Origin: Yponomeuta sedellus
Lineage: Eukaryota > Arthropoda > Insecta > Lepidoptera > Yponomeutidae
DNA length: 64,000 bases
Direction: 5' to 3'
Assembly (NCBI GenBank): GCA_934045075.1
Contig: OW203751.1
Coordinates: 3,173,822-3,237,821, forward strand
Within the stretch, counting starts at the first letter, position 1, and the number at the start of each line of letters is the position of its first letter. The position numbers and the translations under genes are program-made. Positions 1 through 20,900 of this stretch are shown piece after piece. The notes under the pieces are model-generated. The model was given only the letters and a program-made list of their open reading frames with translations. It ran no database searches and was not told the DNA's origin.

Positions 1-409
1 GGTGGTAATAATATTATTAATTAATTCTCGTTTTTCTCGACTGTTTTTTTTTATTATTTTTTCATTTGCCACCTAATATACCAAAATTGGTCAACCGGTA
101 TAGTTTGACGAACACACGCTCATACACACTCATGAACACACAAACACACACACACACGCACACACACACAGACCCACATATACACACACTCAGAGGAAAA
201 CAAACACAATACGTAGCTTACACGTAATTTAATTTAGTTTCATTCTATTATTTTGTCTATTTGTGCATGCATACTGTGAAATTGTTGATGTAATACTTGA
301 CTGCCATGTACTATCTACTTTATAATTATATTGACGTGTCTAAGTGTATGAAATGTATCAAAAGATGAAATAAATAGAGTACACAAATACAGTACACAAA
401 TAAAATAAT

Positions 410-790
410 AGCCTCTAAATAGGTTTTAAAATTATCCTTAGCACGGGTTAGTGCATTAAAAATAAAAATAGTAAGTATAATCATGTGGGTACAGCGATAT
501 CATTCCGATGTAAAAACCTAACTGCAAAGTTGGTACTCGGGGCTGTAAGTAATGCAATTTACTTCAGCCAGATGTCGCTGCCTGTACTTAATACAGAGAA
601 TAGTGTAAAGAGGTTCGAAATTTCACTGATGCCGGTGAGTCACCCATTAGCTCAGCTGGAAAGAGCGCTGGCACGGATAGCCAGAGGTCGCGGGTTCGTA
701 TCCCGGCATGGGTGGAATTTTTAGCCTTTAAATAGGTTTTTAAAATTGTCCTAAGCACGGGTTAGTGCATTAAAAATATAAATAGTATAA
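410..790 (+). repeat. tRNA-like SINE family A
   Basis: Family definition copy. Two copies of a tail (gcctctaaatagg to gcacgggttagtgcattaaa) flank a body with ggggctgtaagtaatgca and ends in a tRNA-like core with intact A box (TAGCTCAGCTGG) and B box (GGTTCGTATCC). The core folds as a class I tRNA, but the anticodon loop has C at position 33 in place of U, so it is not called as a functional tRNA gene. Confidence 0.75.
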
Positions 791-855
791 TTACAAATAA
801 AATCTCCAGACGTCCGTACATTATAACCGAATAAAGGATCTATAAATGGGTGCAG

Positions 856-11114
<10,259 letters not shown>

Positions 11115-11287
11115 ACAGCGGCTATATAGAAGGGGCATAGCATGTCGAACATCGCAGGGTAGATGCGCCGAATAGGCATCAAAGTCTCACTTCATTAGCA
11201 AATAATTCATATACGACTCTTAGGCCCACTGCGTCAGCCCGGGTTAGCTCATTAACTCGAGTTAACCGGTTAAATCGATAATTTTGT

Positions 11288-11576
11288 ACATACATACATA
11301 ACCTCACGCCTGTATCCCAGTGGGGTAGGCAGAGACCAAGGACTGCCACTTGCCACGATCCTGACAGATCACCTTCGCTTCATCAACGTTCATAAGTCGT
11401 TGCATGCACGCACGCCGGTTCCGGGAACTTTTTATCTTTCCCTTTGCTAATACCTATTTGTTCGATCGAATCCCCTATTTGGTCGATGTAAGTCCGTCTG
11501 GGACGTCCCTTACCAGCCCTTCCACTCACATTCGTAATATATATTTGCTTCGTCAATTTTTCTTCCTTCATCCTCA
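11288..11576 (-). mobile_element. 5'-truncated non-LTR copy with 14-bp target duplication
   Basis: Encodes (with a frameshift) GKGRPRRTYIDQIGDSIEQI and MNVDEAKVICQDRGKWQSLV with AYPTGIQA and a stop, the typical C-terminus of a lepidopteran non-LTR reverse transcriptase. A gtatgtatgta tail follows. tcgataattttgta occurs on both sides (11274-11287 and 11577-11590). Confidence 0.8.
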
Positions 11577-11608
11577 TCGATAATTTTGTATGCGAAATGA
11601 TTGATTTA

Positions 11609-11755
11609 GGGCTGATTTTTCAATAGACACATAACTTTTATCTGAGGAATAAAATGGCGGTTTGACAGCTTATGTATAAAAATTATGTCAAACCGCCTTT
11701 TTTATTCCTTAGATAAAAGTTATCGGACTATTGAAAAATCAGCCCTTAGCCGGTT
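11609..11755. mobile_element. MITE with long terminal inverted repeats
   Basis: About 60-bp arms, from gggctgatttttcaatag through ggcggtttgac and back, with a short spacer. Palindromic enough to form a hairpin. Confidence 0.75.
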
Positions 11756-12065
11756 AACTTAAGTAAGCTAACCCGGGCTGACGCAAGTAGGCCATAAGGC
11801 TTATGGCTTGAATTCTACTTAAAAAGTCGAGCGACTTTTTAGAATGCAGATTTTGGCTGTCGCTCGACTTTTACGTAAAATTCCAAGCCGTATAAGAATT
11901 TATAAGAATTAGAAAGTCGTCTAAGAATTATTTGCTAATGAAATGAGCTCCCTGATGGCTGGAGCTTCCGTACAGACCCCACTAGTGGATGCGGAGAGGT
12001 GCAGACTACCACACTACCGACCATGGTCCGCTATGGTCGATAAAAGCCGACAAGAAAGTGAACGA

Positions 12066-12213
12066 TTGAAGTAATTTGCATCACTTACAGCCCCGAGTAC
12101 CTACTTTGCAGTTAGTTTTTACATTGGAATGATCGCTGTACCCACATGATTATATTGTTTTTGTTGCACTAACCCGTGCTAAGGACGATTTTAAAAACCT
12201 ATTTAGAGGCTAA
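12066..12213 (-). repeat. family A fragment (body and tail only)
   Basis: Contains the ggggctgtaagtgatgcaa body and both tail motifs, but lacks the tRNA-like core. Confidence 0.65.
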
Positions 12214-12680
12214 ATGCAATATACATTGGCAGAACAAATTAAGTAGGGATAAAGTTTTTTTAAGTGAAATCATATTGTTCTGTATTATGGTGAATTTGCT
12301 AATATTTTGTTTGTATTTTTCAACAATGTACTCCTTAGAAGATGAAGGTGAAATAAAAAAGCACGAAAACGTTGTCAAGTGTTTGAATGAAACCAGTGTT
12401 GCTAGAAACGAATTTTCCTTTCTTTATTTTTTACGGATAAAAAACTAAAAACTATTTAATTTACAGTAGAGTAAAAAAAGGATAACTAATCCAATAACCT
12501 TCCTTTCACTAAAAGGCAAAAATTTAACATATTTTTAACAAAAAAAAAAAAACGATGCGTCAGCAAAAATATTAAGTATTTTTTGAGTCACAATTCTTTT
12601 TATTATTAATTGAACTGGCAGTTGATTTATCATTATTTACAGTTAAAATCGACTACATCTATGTATTTTAAGTGTAGTTA

Positions 12681-12893
12681 CAGGCTGTTAGCTTTTAGAA
12701 TAATTATACCCCGGGCTCTAGAGTAGACTTCGGTTTTCGCCGAAAGCACGCGAGTGTATAAAAACTTTTCTTCACTATTTTGAAAAGTTATGTAAAGTGT
12801 AGTGTCATATTAGTTCTGATATTTCTTTTACACGAATATATCGGATTCCATCCGATACTAGCCGAGATATATTCTAAAAGCTAACAGACTACA
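12681..12893. mobile_element. MITE M1 (tctgttagctttta ends)
   Basis: Definition copy. Terminal inverted repeats ctgttagcttttagaat and attctaaaagctaacag; interior has a ttcggttttcgccgaaag hairpin. About 210 bp. Confidence 0.75.
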
Positions 12894-12899
12894 ATTTCT

Positions 12900-13330
12900 C
12901 GTCATTGCAAAGATGGATTCCACTAAAATAAAGTAAGCTTCACGTAAACATGAGAAAAGTCTTACTTAAGCCAAAGTTGCTGTATTTTTTTATACAATTC
13001 TAGTTACGTTACTTTATCAAATGCACATCTACACGAAACATATATCCGAAATGTGATTTGCTTTGTATTTACAATGGGGACCGACTTCCTTCAAACAATA
13101 TCACAAGAAAAAACCGACTAAGCGTTCTTAGAGGTATAGTGGTACCTCTTATCTACATCAACGACTACGGTAAAACGGGGCCATTGGAAACTGGAGTATG
13201 AATAAAAAAGAGAAATCAGAATTTTTAATAAGTGCTCAGATATTGATAATTTTTCAATGTGACCTGTATTTTTAAAAAAAAAAGGTAATATTTTTTATAA
13301 GCCGCCAAAACGCTTTGTGCAATATGGCGT
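12900..13330. other. unassigned intergenic sequence
   Basis: Nothing recognised. AT-rich, with short A and T runs. Confidence 0.4.
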
Positions 13331-13334
13331 CGCA

Positions 13335-13768
13335 CAGGTATTAGTGACGTCAGTGGACCGAACAAACAAATGTCAAGTCAACTCTCGGGTTCTCGGGCCG
13401 CTAGTACTGACCTGTGACGTCATTATAGATGCGACCAATACTGGCCGTTTTAAAAAAATATTTTTTTGCAAAAATGATCATTTTTTTTTCCTTTAGTTAA
13501 AATGCCTGTTGTTAAACGGTCGGTGGGCTGACCAGCTGCCAGATGGTCACAGGTATTAGTGACGTCAGTGGACCGAACAAACAAATGTCAAGTCAACTCT
13601 CGGGTTCTCGGGCCGCTAGTACTGACCTGTGACGTCATTATAGATGCGACCAATACTGGCCGTTTTGGATAAAAAAAATATTTTTTTGCAAAAATTATCA
13701 AATTTTTTTCCTTTAGTTAAAATGCCTTTTGTTAAACGGTCGGTGGGCTGACCAGCAGCCAGATGGTC
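13335..13768 (+). repeat. 211-bp tandem duplication ending in an RTE-like tail
   Basis: caggtattagtgacgtcagt begins each copy (13335 and 13546); each ends in cggtcggtgggctgaccag. Followed at 13791-13880 by the C-terminus of an RTE-type reverse transcriptase (tatacccagcagtggggttt). Confidence 0.85.
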
Positions 13769-14379
13769 AGATGACCTATTTAAAGTAGCCGGCGAACAGT
13801 GGATGAGACTAGCGCGAGACTGTGCCTATACCCAGCAGCGAGCCTATACCCAGCAGTGGGGTTTACCGGGCTGATGATGATGAAAATGCCTTAAAAGTGC
13901 TCAGCGCTTAAAAATGTAATTAATACTTTTTTTACAGTCAAAAAGCCTATTGTAGCGTTATAAAACTCAGCCCAATTGGAAGTTTAGAAGAAGATCGTTT
14001 GCAAAAATCCTCTTTGCCTCTATTCTTACTCCAGTTTCTAGCAGCCCCGTTTCGCGTTAATCATTTCGTTACCAATAAATTCGAAAAATCAATCAGAACA
14101 ACGCACAATGAGCCTTTTTCGGCACAAATTCACAAAGTACATCAGAGATCGCGCTTACGGGCGTGCACACCGACTGCCCGCTTTGCCGGGGATGCCTCGT
14201 CATCATGCTATACTAGTCCACTGCTGGACATAGCCCTCCCCTAAAGAGCGCCACGTTGTGCTATCATAGGGGGTAATGCCCATAATCCCCACGCTAGGCA
14301 TGCGGGTTGGGGATCGCAGTTCGGTGGAATTGTACTGCAGGGGGCGCTCCTGCCAACCCCTGGTTTGTGTCCCTTAGTC

Positions 14380-14565
14380 GCCGTTTACCCCGCGGGAAGA
14401 ATTGGGGATGCTGAAAGAAGAGGAAACACGCGCCCACGTGACCATTCACTGTGAAGGCGTGGAAAAGCAACGGACCGCCATCATTGGGAAGCCGGGGTCC
14501 CTTCAGGAGGCCCGCAGTGGCATCGGAGCACTGATGACTTGGGAAGAGGTAGGCTAGCTGAAGTA
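14380..14565 (+). pseudogene. C-terminal relic of a non-LTR reverse transcriptase
   Basis: A frame reads KEEETRAHVTIHCEGVEKQR then TAIIGKPGSLQEARSGIGAL and a stop. E-E--AHV--HC---E-QR is the usual C-terminal pattern of such proteins in Lepidoptera. Preceded by a family D repeat at 14215. Confidence 0.5.
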
Positions 14566-14744
14566 AACTCACAGCTCCACTACGTACAATGGCCCAATCA
14601 TGAGGCTAATTGCGGAAATCTCAGGTCTAACTAACTAGGCATGCATACAAGAGATTACTTTTGACAGCCGCATTCCGGTTCTTCTATGGCCACGCATGTA
14701 AGCGCCAACTATGAAGAGGCATGACGAATGATTATGAAAAAAGT

Positions 14745-14945
14745 GCCGGCTGTCATGTAATGGCAGTCGTTGAGCCATGTCAGAGGCCTTGCGGCTTGAT
14801 AACTTCTGACAGTAAGGCCCGCCACTGTCTTACGATCCTCCACCAAACCGGACTTGGACCCCGTGGTGGAGTATGGCCTAACCTTCCTGCGATGCAGGAA
14901 GAGACCCGTGCCCTAGCAGTGGGGACATAAAAGGGTTGATATCGG
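14745..14945 (+). repeat. family S 3' half
   Basis: 5'-truncated in the ggctgtcatgtaatggca segment. Confidence 0.7.
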
Positions 14946-15271
14946 ATGTGGGGACACATTATTTACTAAAAAAAACTATATTTCAGCAGTAAACTAAAGT
15001 TTAACGAAGATTAAAACCATTTTTCTAAAATTATTTTAAATCCGCGGGAAAACAGCTCGCAGTGTCTCATGGCGTCGAATCTGACGTCACTCCCAGGTAA
15101 ACAAAACATCAAATGCCCAACAAAGCACGGGTGAAGTTTACCAGTGTTAACCTAAGCGTGACGTCACGCGGTGTGATGGGTGTTCGAGTGAAAACGGCTG
15201 AAAGCTGTTTTATTGAAATAATGGTAATCTCGTGTTTTTTATCAAACTAACTCTATGACGAATTATGCACT

Positions 15272-15585
15272 AACAGGCGCGGTCAGGTGCTGGATGGGTG
15301 ACCGTCCCGTTACTACCGCTAGTGGCATTTTTCTGAGCGCTTCCGTGCTTCGCAAGGCACGTTAAGCCGTTGGTGCCGGCTGTCATATAATGGCAGTCGT
15401 TAAGCCATGTCAGAGGCCTTATGGGCGGCTTGATAAATTCTGACGGTAAGGCCCGCCACTGTCTTACAATCCTCCACCAACCCGGACTTGGCCCCCGTGG
15501 TGGAGTATGGCCTAACCGTCCTGCGATGCAGGAAGAGACCCGTGCCCCAGCAGTGGGGACATACAAGGGTTGATAACGATAACGA
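15272..15585 (+). repeat. family S copy with gataac tail
   Basis: Keeps the 5S-like box C and ends in gttgataacgataacga, the clearest example of the short tandem 3' tail. Confidence 0.75.
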
Positions 15586-15589
15586 GAGT

Positions 15590-16932
15590 GTTTTAAAACC
15601 TTTTAATATGTACATTCCCCTAATATCGTTAAATCTTTGATTATTTGGTACTGTCGTCACGCCTTGTGAACTTGCTCTGAAAACGACTCCATTATTAACA
15701 TAATATCATGATCTTTTTTGTACACAGCGTTGTTTAAGAATTATACAATTTTGTACACAGCTATGTTTAAGAAATATAATACACGAACGCGCGAAGAATA
15801 TGGCGCGAAAAACTCAATCCCCATTGAAAATTGTCTTAAAGTCTAAGATAAACATCGTGTCCAACTTTATATGGATTGTAAAACATATATTCCTCCATAT
15901 TGTTAAAAATTACATGGATAAGCCCTCTAGAGTTATGTTAAATATTTATTTTGTAATTAAAAAGGCGAATTATTTTCATTAATTTAATTGCTAAAAGCGC
16001 TATTATACTACAAGGAGTTATTTAAACCGTTTTCTTAATATTTACACGAAAAAATGAAAGGAATTGTGAAAAATTATAGTTTTTTTTTATATAGCCCGCC
16101 TTTTTATAATTTTATACACGTAGACTCTACATCGTATTGCTATTTTTTTAATATTTTACTTCAAAGTTTTTTTTGTAAGCGTCCCCAGTGTTGCCATTCT
16201 ATGCTAAACTAATATCAGAATGACATACTTGTTTTTTTTTTTTAATTTAAATGGCAATAATTTACAATATTAAAAAAAAGCAATCGGATCAAAAATATGT
16301 ATTTTTACATTTTTTTTCAAACATATTTTACTTTCCAATGAAAAGACGTATTTTTGATCCAACTTTCTACCCTAATGTTTACAAATAGTTACGTACATAC
16401 ACACAATAGCTATTTTCTTTTATATAGGTACATTTCACATGATACATAATTAAAAAACAAGTCAATACATACATATGGTTTCAAAAATAACTGCCAGACG
16501 TTTTCAAACAATTCTGCAAAATTTAAATTTCAGCAAAAAATAAAAGTACTAGACTATTTTAGGGCGTCTTTTCTTTAACGTCAGATGTTATAAAATATTC
16601 GTGGCATCATAAATATTTCCAATATTTACTTACCTTAAAATTGCATCAATTTTAATTCGAGGTACTCGGTCTCACCAATTTTCGGTAACATATCGTTGAA
16701 ATTGGCCGATACTTATAGGGCAATAATTGTCAAAATTAAACATATAATTTCTAGTAAAAAACCGCAAGTCAAAAGACATTTTGTTCTAAATTATAGATTT
16801 TTGTCTGAATTTAGTATGTAAGACGCGATTTACTAACAAAGTAGAATTATATAAATCTTGATGCGTTTCGTCGAAAAAATCTTTTTTACAATTACAAACA
16901 TTCAAATTCGTCTAGAACAAGCCCGCTGGTCG
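15590..16932. other. AT-rich intergenic region
   Basis: No repeat family or conserved frame identified. Contains many T and A runs and lies between the DNAI7 end and the second stop of PATL1; part of it is likely PATL1 3' UTR. Confidence 0.5.
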
Positions 16933-17577
16933 TTAACTGACGTCGGAGTTACTTTTGCATTTTGACAGCTCTGTCAAAACTGTCAAGCAGTTAACGGTCC
17001 GATCCAGGTCGACGCAGACGTCGATCTTTCCGTCGAAGTACACCAGTTTCGTGGGGAAATTGTTGAAGTCCCTCTCCTGGCACTCCTGCGTCTTATTGCC
17101 CCCAATATGACAGGTCTTGGAGTTTCTGGACTTCCCCAAATACAACGGGAGTTTGGACTCCTTAACCCGGCAATTCGTCAAGTACCCCCACATGTCGGTT
17201 TCATAGTCAAACTCGTCACTACATACCCCAGTTTGACTGTGCAGCAATCCAGTCGCGGCAGACGTACCGGAGCACTGCTGAGAACTTTTCGCTTGACAAG
17301 CGCCTACTTTAGTAAGTTCATCTTCACTAGATACCTTTCCGAGATCCACATTTTGTCTATCTACTGACCTAACCATTTTATCATCCCGGGAGGGCGCGCC
17401 CTTCGATTCCCCGTCACTCGTCTGCAATTCACCCAACAATCCCTCCGTCTTTTTGCCCGTCCCCTTGGCTGAGTCAGCCGCCATCTTGTCCCCAGCGACG
17501 TCCCCAACTTGACAGAGGTCGCGTCGGCACGCCACCGTCGTCGTCCCGACCAGATCATCGGGAGGATTCGGCCAAAA
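16933..17577 (-). CDS. candidate readthrough extension of PATL1
   Basis: In the same frame as the terminal exon, 214 sense codons follow the UGA before a TAA at 16935-16933. The peptide begins FWPNPPDDLVGTTTVACRRD, has a Ser/Lys/Gly/Asp-rich middle with EFDYETDMWGYLTNC, and ends in a Cys-containing segment CQERDFNNFPTKLVYFDGK and VCVDLDRTVNCL. G+C is clearly higher than in the AT-rich DNA just after the TAA, as expected for coding sequence. The UGA is followed by U, not by the strong CUA readthrough context. No known domain recognised. Alternatives are a recent nonsense change (CGA to TGA), a sequencing error, or an unusually open 3' UTR. Confidence 0.4.
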   Translation of the reverse strand, partial: FWPNPPDDLVGTTTVACRRDLCQVGDVAGDKMAADSAKGTGKKTEGLLGELQTSDGESKGAPSRDDKMVRSVDRQNVDLGKVSSEDELTKVGACQAKSSQQCSGTSAATGLLHSQTGVCSDEFDYETDMWGYLTNCRVKESKLPLYLGKSRNSKTCHIGGNKTQECQERDFNNFPTKLVYFDGKIDVCVDLDRTVNCLTVLTELSKCKSNSDVS

Positions 17578-17913
17578 TCAGCAAAGATTCCTCAGCAGTA
17601 ACTCAGCCAGCTCACTCTTGGACAGGTCCGCGAATTCGGCGGTAGTTTTGCCCCGTTGTAAGATCTCTATGGTAGTCCTGGACTCGATTTGCTTCAGGTG
17701 GAAGTTGAGCTTACTCTCCGGCAGTGGTTTCAAGGGCTTGGCGACGTTGAGGCTGGTGTTTTTCAGGGCTCGAGCGAAGGTCTTGAGGAATTTGGTCCAT
17801 TGACGCTCGTTCGCCGTCGCCTCGGGCGTGTTGACCAGGGTGGCTGCTTTCTCTAGTAGCACGCAGATGGAGCTCAGCGTGAACTGGTGAAAGAAACACA
17901 AGTTGTCAATTAC
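17578..17913 (-). CDS. PATL1: PATL1 terminal exon with UGA stop
   Basis: Starts after CTGCCAAG and encodes [40 protein letters not shown] and [20 protein letters not shown], ending LLLRNLC and UGA at 17580-17578. The QWT-F--ALK and KLNF-KQIE blocks match the last helices of PAT1. A retroelement tail starts about 27 bp upstream of the acceptor. The codons just before the chosen acceptor (LANYAAK) also look protein-like, so the exon may be a truncated piece of a longer one. Confidence 0.8.
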   Translation of the reverse strand, partial: VIDNLCFFHQFTLSSICVLLEKAATLVNTPEATANERQWTKFLKTFARALKNTSLNVAKPLKPLPESKLNFHLKQIESRTTIEILQRGKTTAEFADLSKSELAELLLRNLC

Positions 17914-20900
17914 CTTGGCAGCGTAATTGGCAAGTCACTTCTTCTTCTTCAGGCTATATTAGTCCACTGCTGGACATAGCCCTCCCCTAATGTAAGAGCG
18001 CCTACAAGTCACGCTATGATAAGGTACGGCTCTTACGGTTGGTTACGAGACTAGCTATAGTCTTGTAACCGGGTAGCTAAATGGGGTTGCTTGCTGGGGT
18101 GCTATCTGCTGGGAATGAAAGCACTCTATTGCTGTTAAACCATCACTATATTATACTGCTACTTAATAACGATAGAAATGATTTAATGAAATGCTAATGA
18201 GTACGCGCGGCGCGGCTGATTGGCAGTTGCGAACTAAAGTCTGTTTCCGCGCCAGTTAGGTCAATTGGTGGAAATGCTGACTGTACAAAAGATGTGCGTT
18301 TGCACCGTACACCTAATGAGCGCCATAGCGCAAGGTTGTGCCATCATTGGGGGGTAATGCCCATAATCCCCACGCTGGGCATGCGGGTTGGGGATCGCAG
18401 TTTGGTGGAAATGCAGGGGGCGCTGCTGCCACCCCCTCCTCTGCTTGTGTCCCTTAGTCGCCTTTTACGACACCCGCGGGAAGAATTTGGGTTGGTGCTA
18501 TCCTCAAGGCCGACACCACACAGCAAGCAAACAGTCACAATTGTGCATAACCGCCTTGTGATTCGCTCAGTGAAAATATATAAGTTTATAGGGAGAGCGG
18601 GTGGTCGTGCTCTTTCAATCTATGAGCGGGTGACAGAAACATAGAGTCAAACCAAAAATCCTATTACGTTCATGAGCTGTACCTATCGATTTGTTTTCTT
18701 AAATTTTGTAATGTAAACAAATTTAATAATACACACCGGGGGGTGGGCAGCAGCGCCCCTTGCAGTACAATTCCACCAAACCGCGATCCCCAACCCGCAT
18801 GCCCAGCGTGGAGATTATGGGCATTACCCCCCAATAATGACACAACCTTGCGGTATGGCGCTCATTAGGGGAGGGCTTTGTCCAGCAGTGGACTAATATA
18901 GCCCGAAGAAGAAACAAACACAAATTATTAATAATAATTTATATTACACTATTTTTTTATTTTTAATGCACTAACCCGTGCTAAGGAACAAGTCGTGAGT
19001 CGCCCATTGGCTCAATTGGTAGAGCGCTGGTACGGATAGCCAGAGGTTGCGGGTTCGAATCCCGGCATGGGTGAAATTTTTAGCCTCTAAATAGGTTTTT
19101 AAATAATTTATATGTTAGTATTTGCATGTATACCTATGTCTTTCTCTGAAACAGTTGCTTTATTGCTTGTTTATGTTTATATCACAACCATATCGTGTAT
19201 TGCGCCTCTTATTAATGATATTGTGATTATCTGTGGGAAATGCTGAGGAATCGGCAAAGTGTACTTATTAATTCTAATATTTTTTATCTTATAAGTTTTT
19301 CAATTTGTTTTTGCTCCTTGAATAAATAAAATAAAAAATAAAATAATATAGAGTCGAATGTAGATTTTATCCGCGAGACCGGAAACCAAAGAAATCTCGC
19401 TGCATACTATCCGCTATGCAAGCAGGTTTCATTAGTTTCTGGCCGGCTGGCCTTCCTTCATTCGAATAGGATTTGCGTCTGCGCAGTCTATCGATCAAAG
19501 GAGGTACTATTTTTCTTTCAAGTCTCTCTGAAACGGGCTCAACATCCAGAATTTGCTAATTTGTCATTTGTAAAAGGCTGCGGTCTGCGTGTGGAAGTAT
19601 TACGGCAGAAAGTGGACAATTACATCTTGTGGACTTGATAAATTCCACCATACAGTGGAATTACACTTGCTAACTTTATTACACCAGACAGTGGACTTTA
19701 ACACTTACATGAGAGGCAGTGGCCTTACACTTGTGGACTTCAAAAATTACATCAGACAGTGAACTTACACCTGTGGACTTGATGAATTACACCAGACAGT
19801 GGACTTAAACTTGTACAGCCTTACTAATAAACTTGGTGTAAGTATTGTATAACTATGCAGTGTTTTGTCTCTTTTCTTCCAACTGATACATTCAAATGAC
19901 TTGAACAAAATACTGTAACTATACCAGGCTTATACGGTGTTTATTAGTAAGAGGCTTAGACTTTAAAAATTACATCAGACAGTGTACTTACACTTGAGGT
20001 CAAAGCGTGGGGCGTCCGCGCCGGGTCAAAAGCTTCTGTCAGGATCGCGCACGACTCCAAAACCGCTGACCATCCGTTGCTATTCTCTATGTACCTGGGA
20101 ATAAGGTTCAATTTCGTCTTTACATTGCTAACGTATTGCAAGGTGCAAGTCAATAAATACAAATAAATATTCATGGACATATTACACAGATCTCATTAGC
20201 CCCATACTAAGTACAACTGAATTACTTGTGTTACAGGACGATAGAATTAATACAATAAATACATAGATAACATCCAAGACCCGAGACAAACTAGAAAAGT
20301 TTGTTTCCTAGTTTGACCCGGCCGGGGATCGAACCCGAGGCCTTCGCTTTTACAGTTAGCGTGCCAAACTGCTGCGCCAGGAAGGTCGTCTATGCATTTA
20401 TACATTTCAATATCAATGCATTTAGGACAGTATTATGTATGTTAGAAAAAATATTAAAGACTTCAAAAATATTGGTAGTCGTCACAATTATATTTTTTTT
20501 TAATGCACTAACCCGTGCTAAGAACAATTTTAAAAACCTATTTAGAGGCTAAAATTCCACCCATGCCGGGAGTCGAACCCGCGACCTCTGGCTAACCGTG
20601 CCAGCGCTCTCCCAACTGAGCTAATGGGCGACTCACCGCCATCAGTAAAATTTCGAACCTCTTTACAATACTCTCTGTATTACGTACAGGCAGCGACATA
20701 TGGCTGAAGTAATTTGCATCACTTTGTAGCGGGGTTTATTTTTAGTTTAATATTTTCGTTCGGCGACCGGACCGCTGTGTAGACGGAACGGCCTTCAATT
20801 AGTCTGTGCAACAAAAAGCAATATGAGCCGGCGTTTTGGCTGGTCTGTGGCCGAGACTTGCTTTTGTGGTGTTTATATGCTCTGTGCTTTTGTGCGCAGA

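Larger units (their letters stand above)
11180..11950. repeat. nested inverted-repeat element
   Basis: Outer arms share cattagcaaataattc and gcgtcagcccgggttagc, found as complements near 11745-11945. Inside, 11610-11755 is a separate inverted repeat (gggctgatttttcaatag at both ends). The non-LTR copy at 11288 is a third insertion. A related outer-arm piece lies at 40325-40375. Confidence 0.65.

Noticed and set aside
650..720. tRNA gene calls at the family A, B and C cores
   Set aside because: The cores sit in dispersed repeats with shared flanks, lack U33 or have weak stems, and occur in many copies with the same tail. They are SINE heads, not functional tRNA genes.
12176..12448. 90-residue + strand frame (MVNLLIFCLYFSTMYSLEDE...)
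   Set aside because: It begins inside a family A tail and has no splice or homology support. The acidic part looks protein-like, but nothing else supports a gene.
17578..17580. PATL1 UGA as a selenocysteine codon
   Set aside because: Known loss or reduction of selenoproteins in many insects including Lepidoptera, no SECIS-like element recognised by eye, and PAT1 is not a selenoprotein family. Readthrough or nonsense change is simpler.
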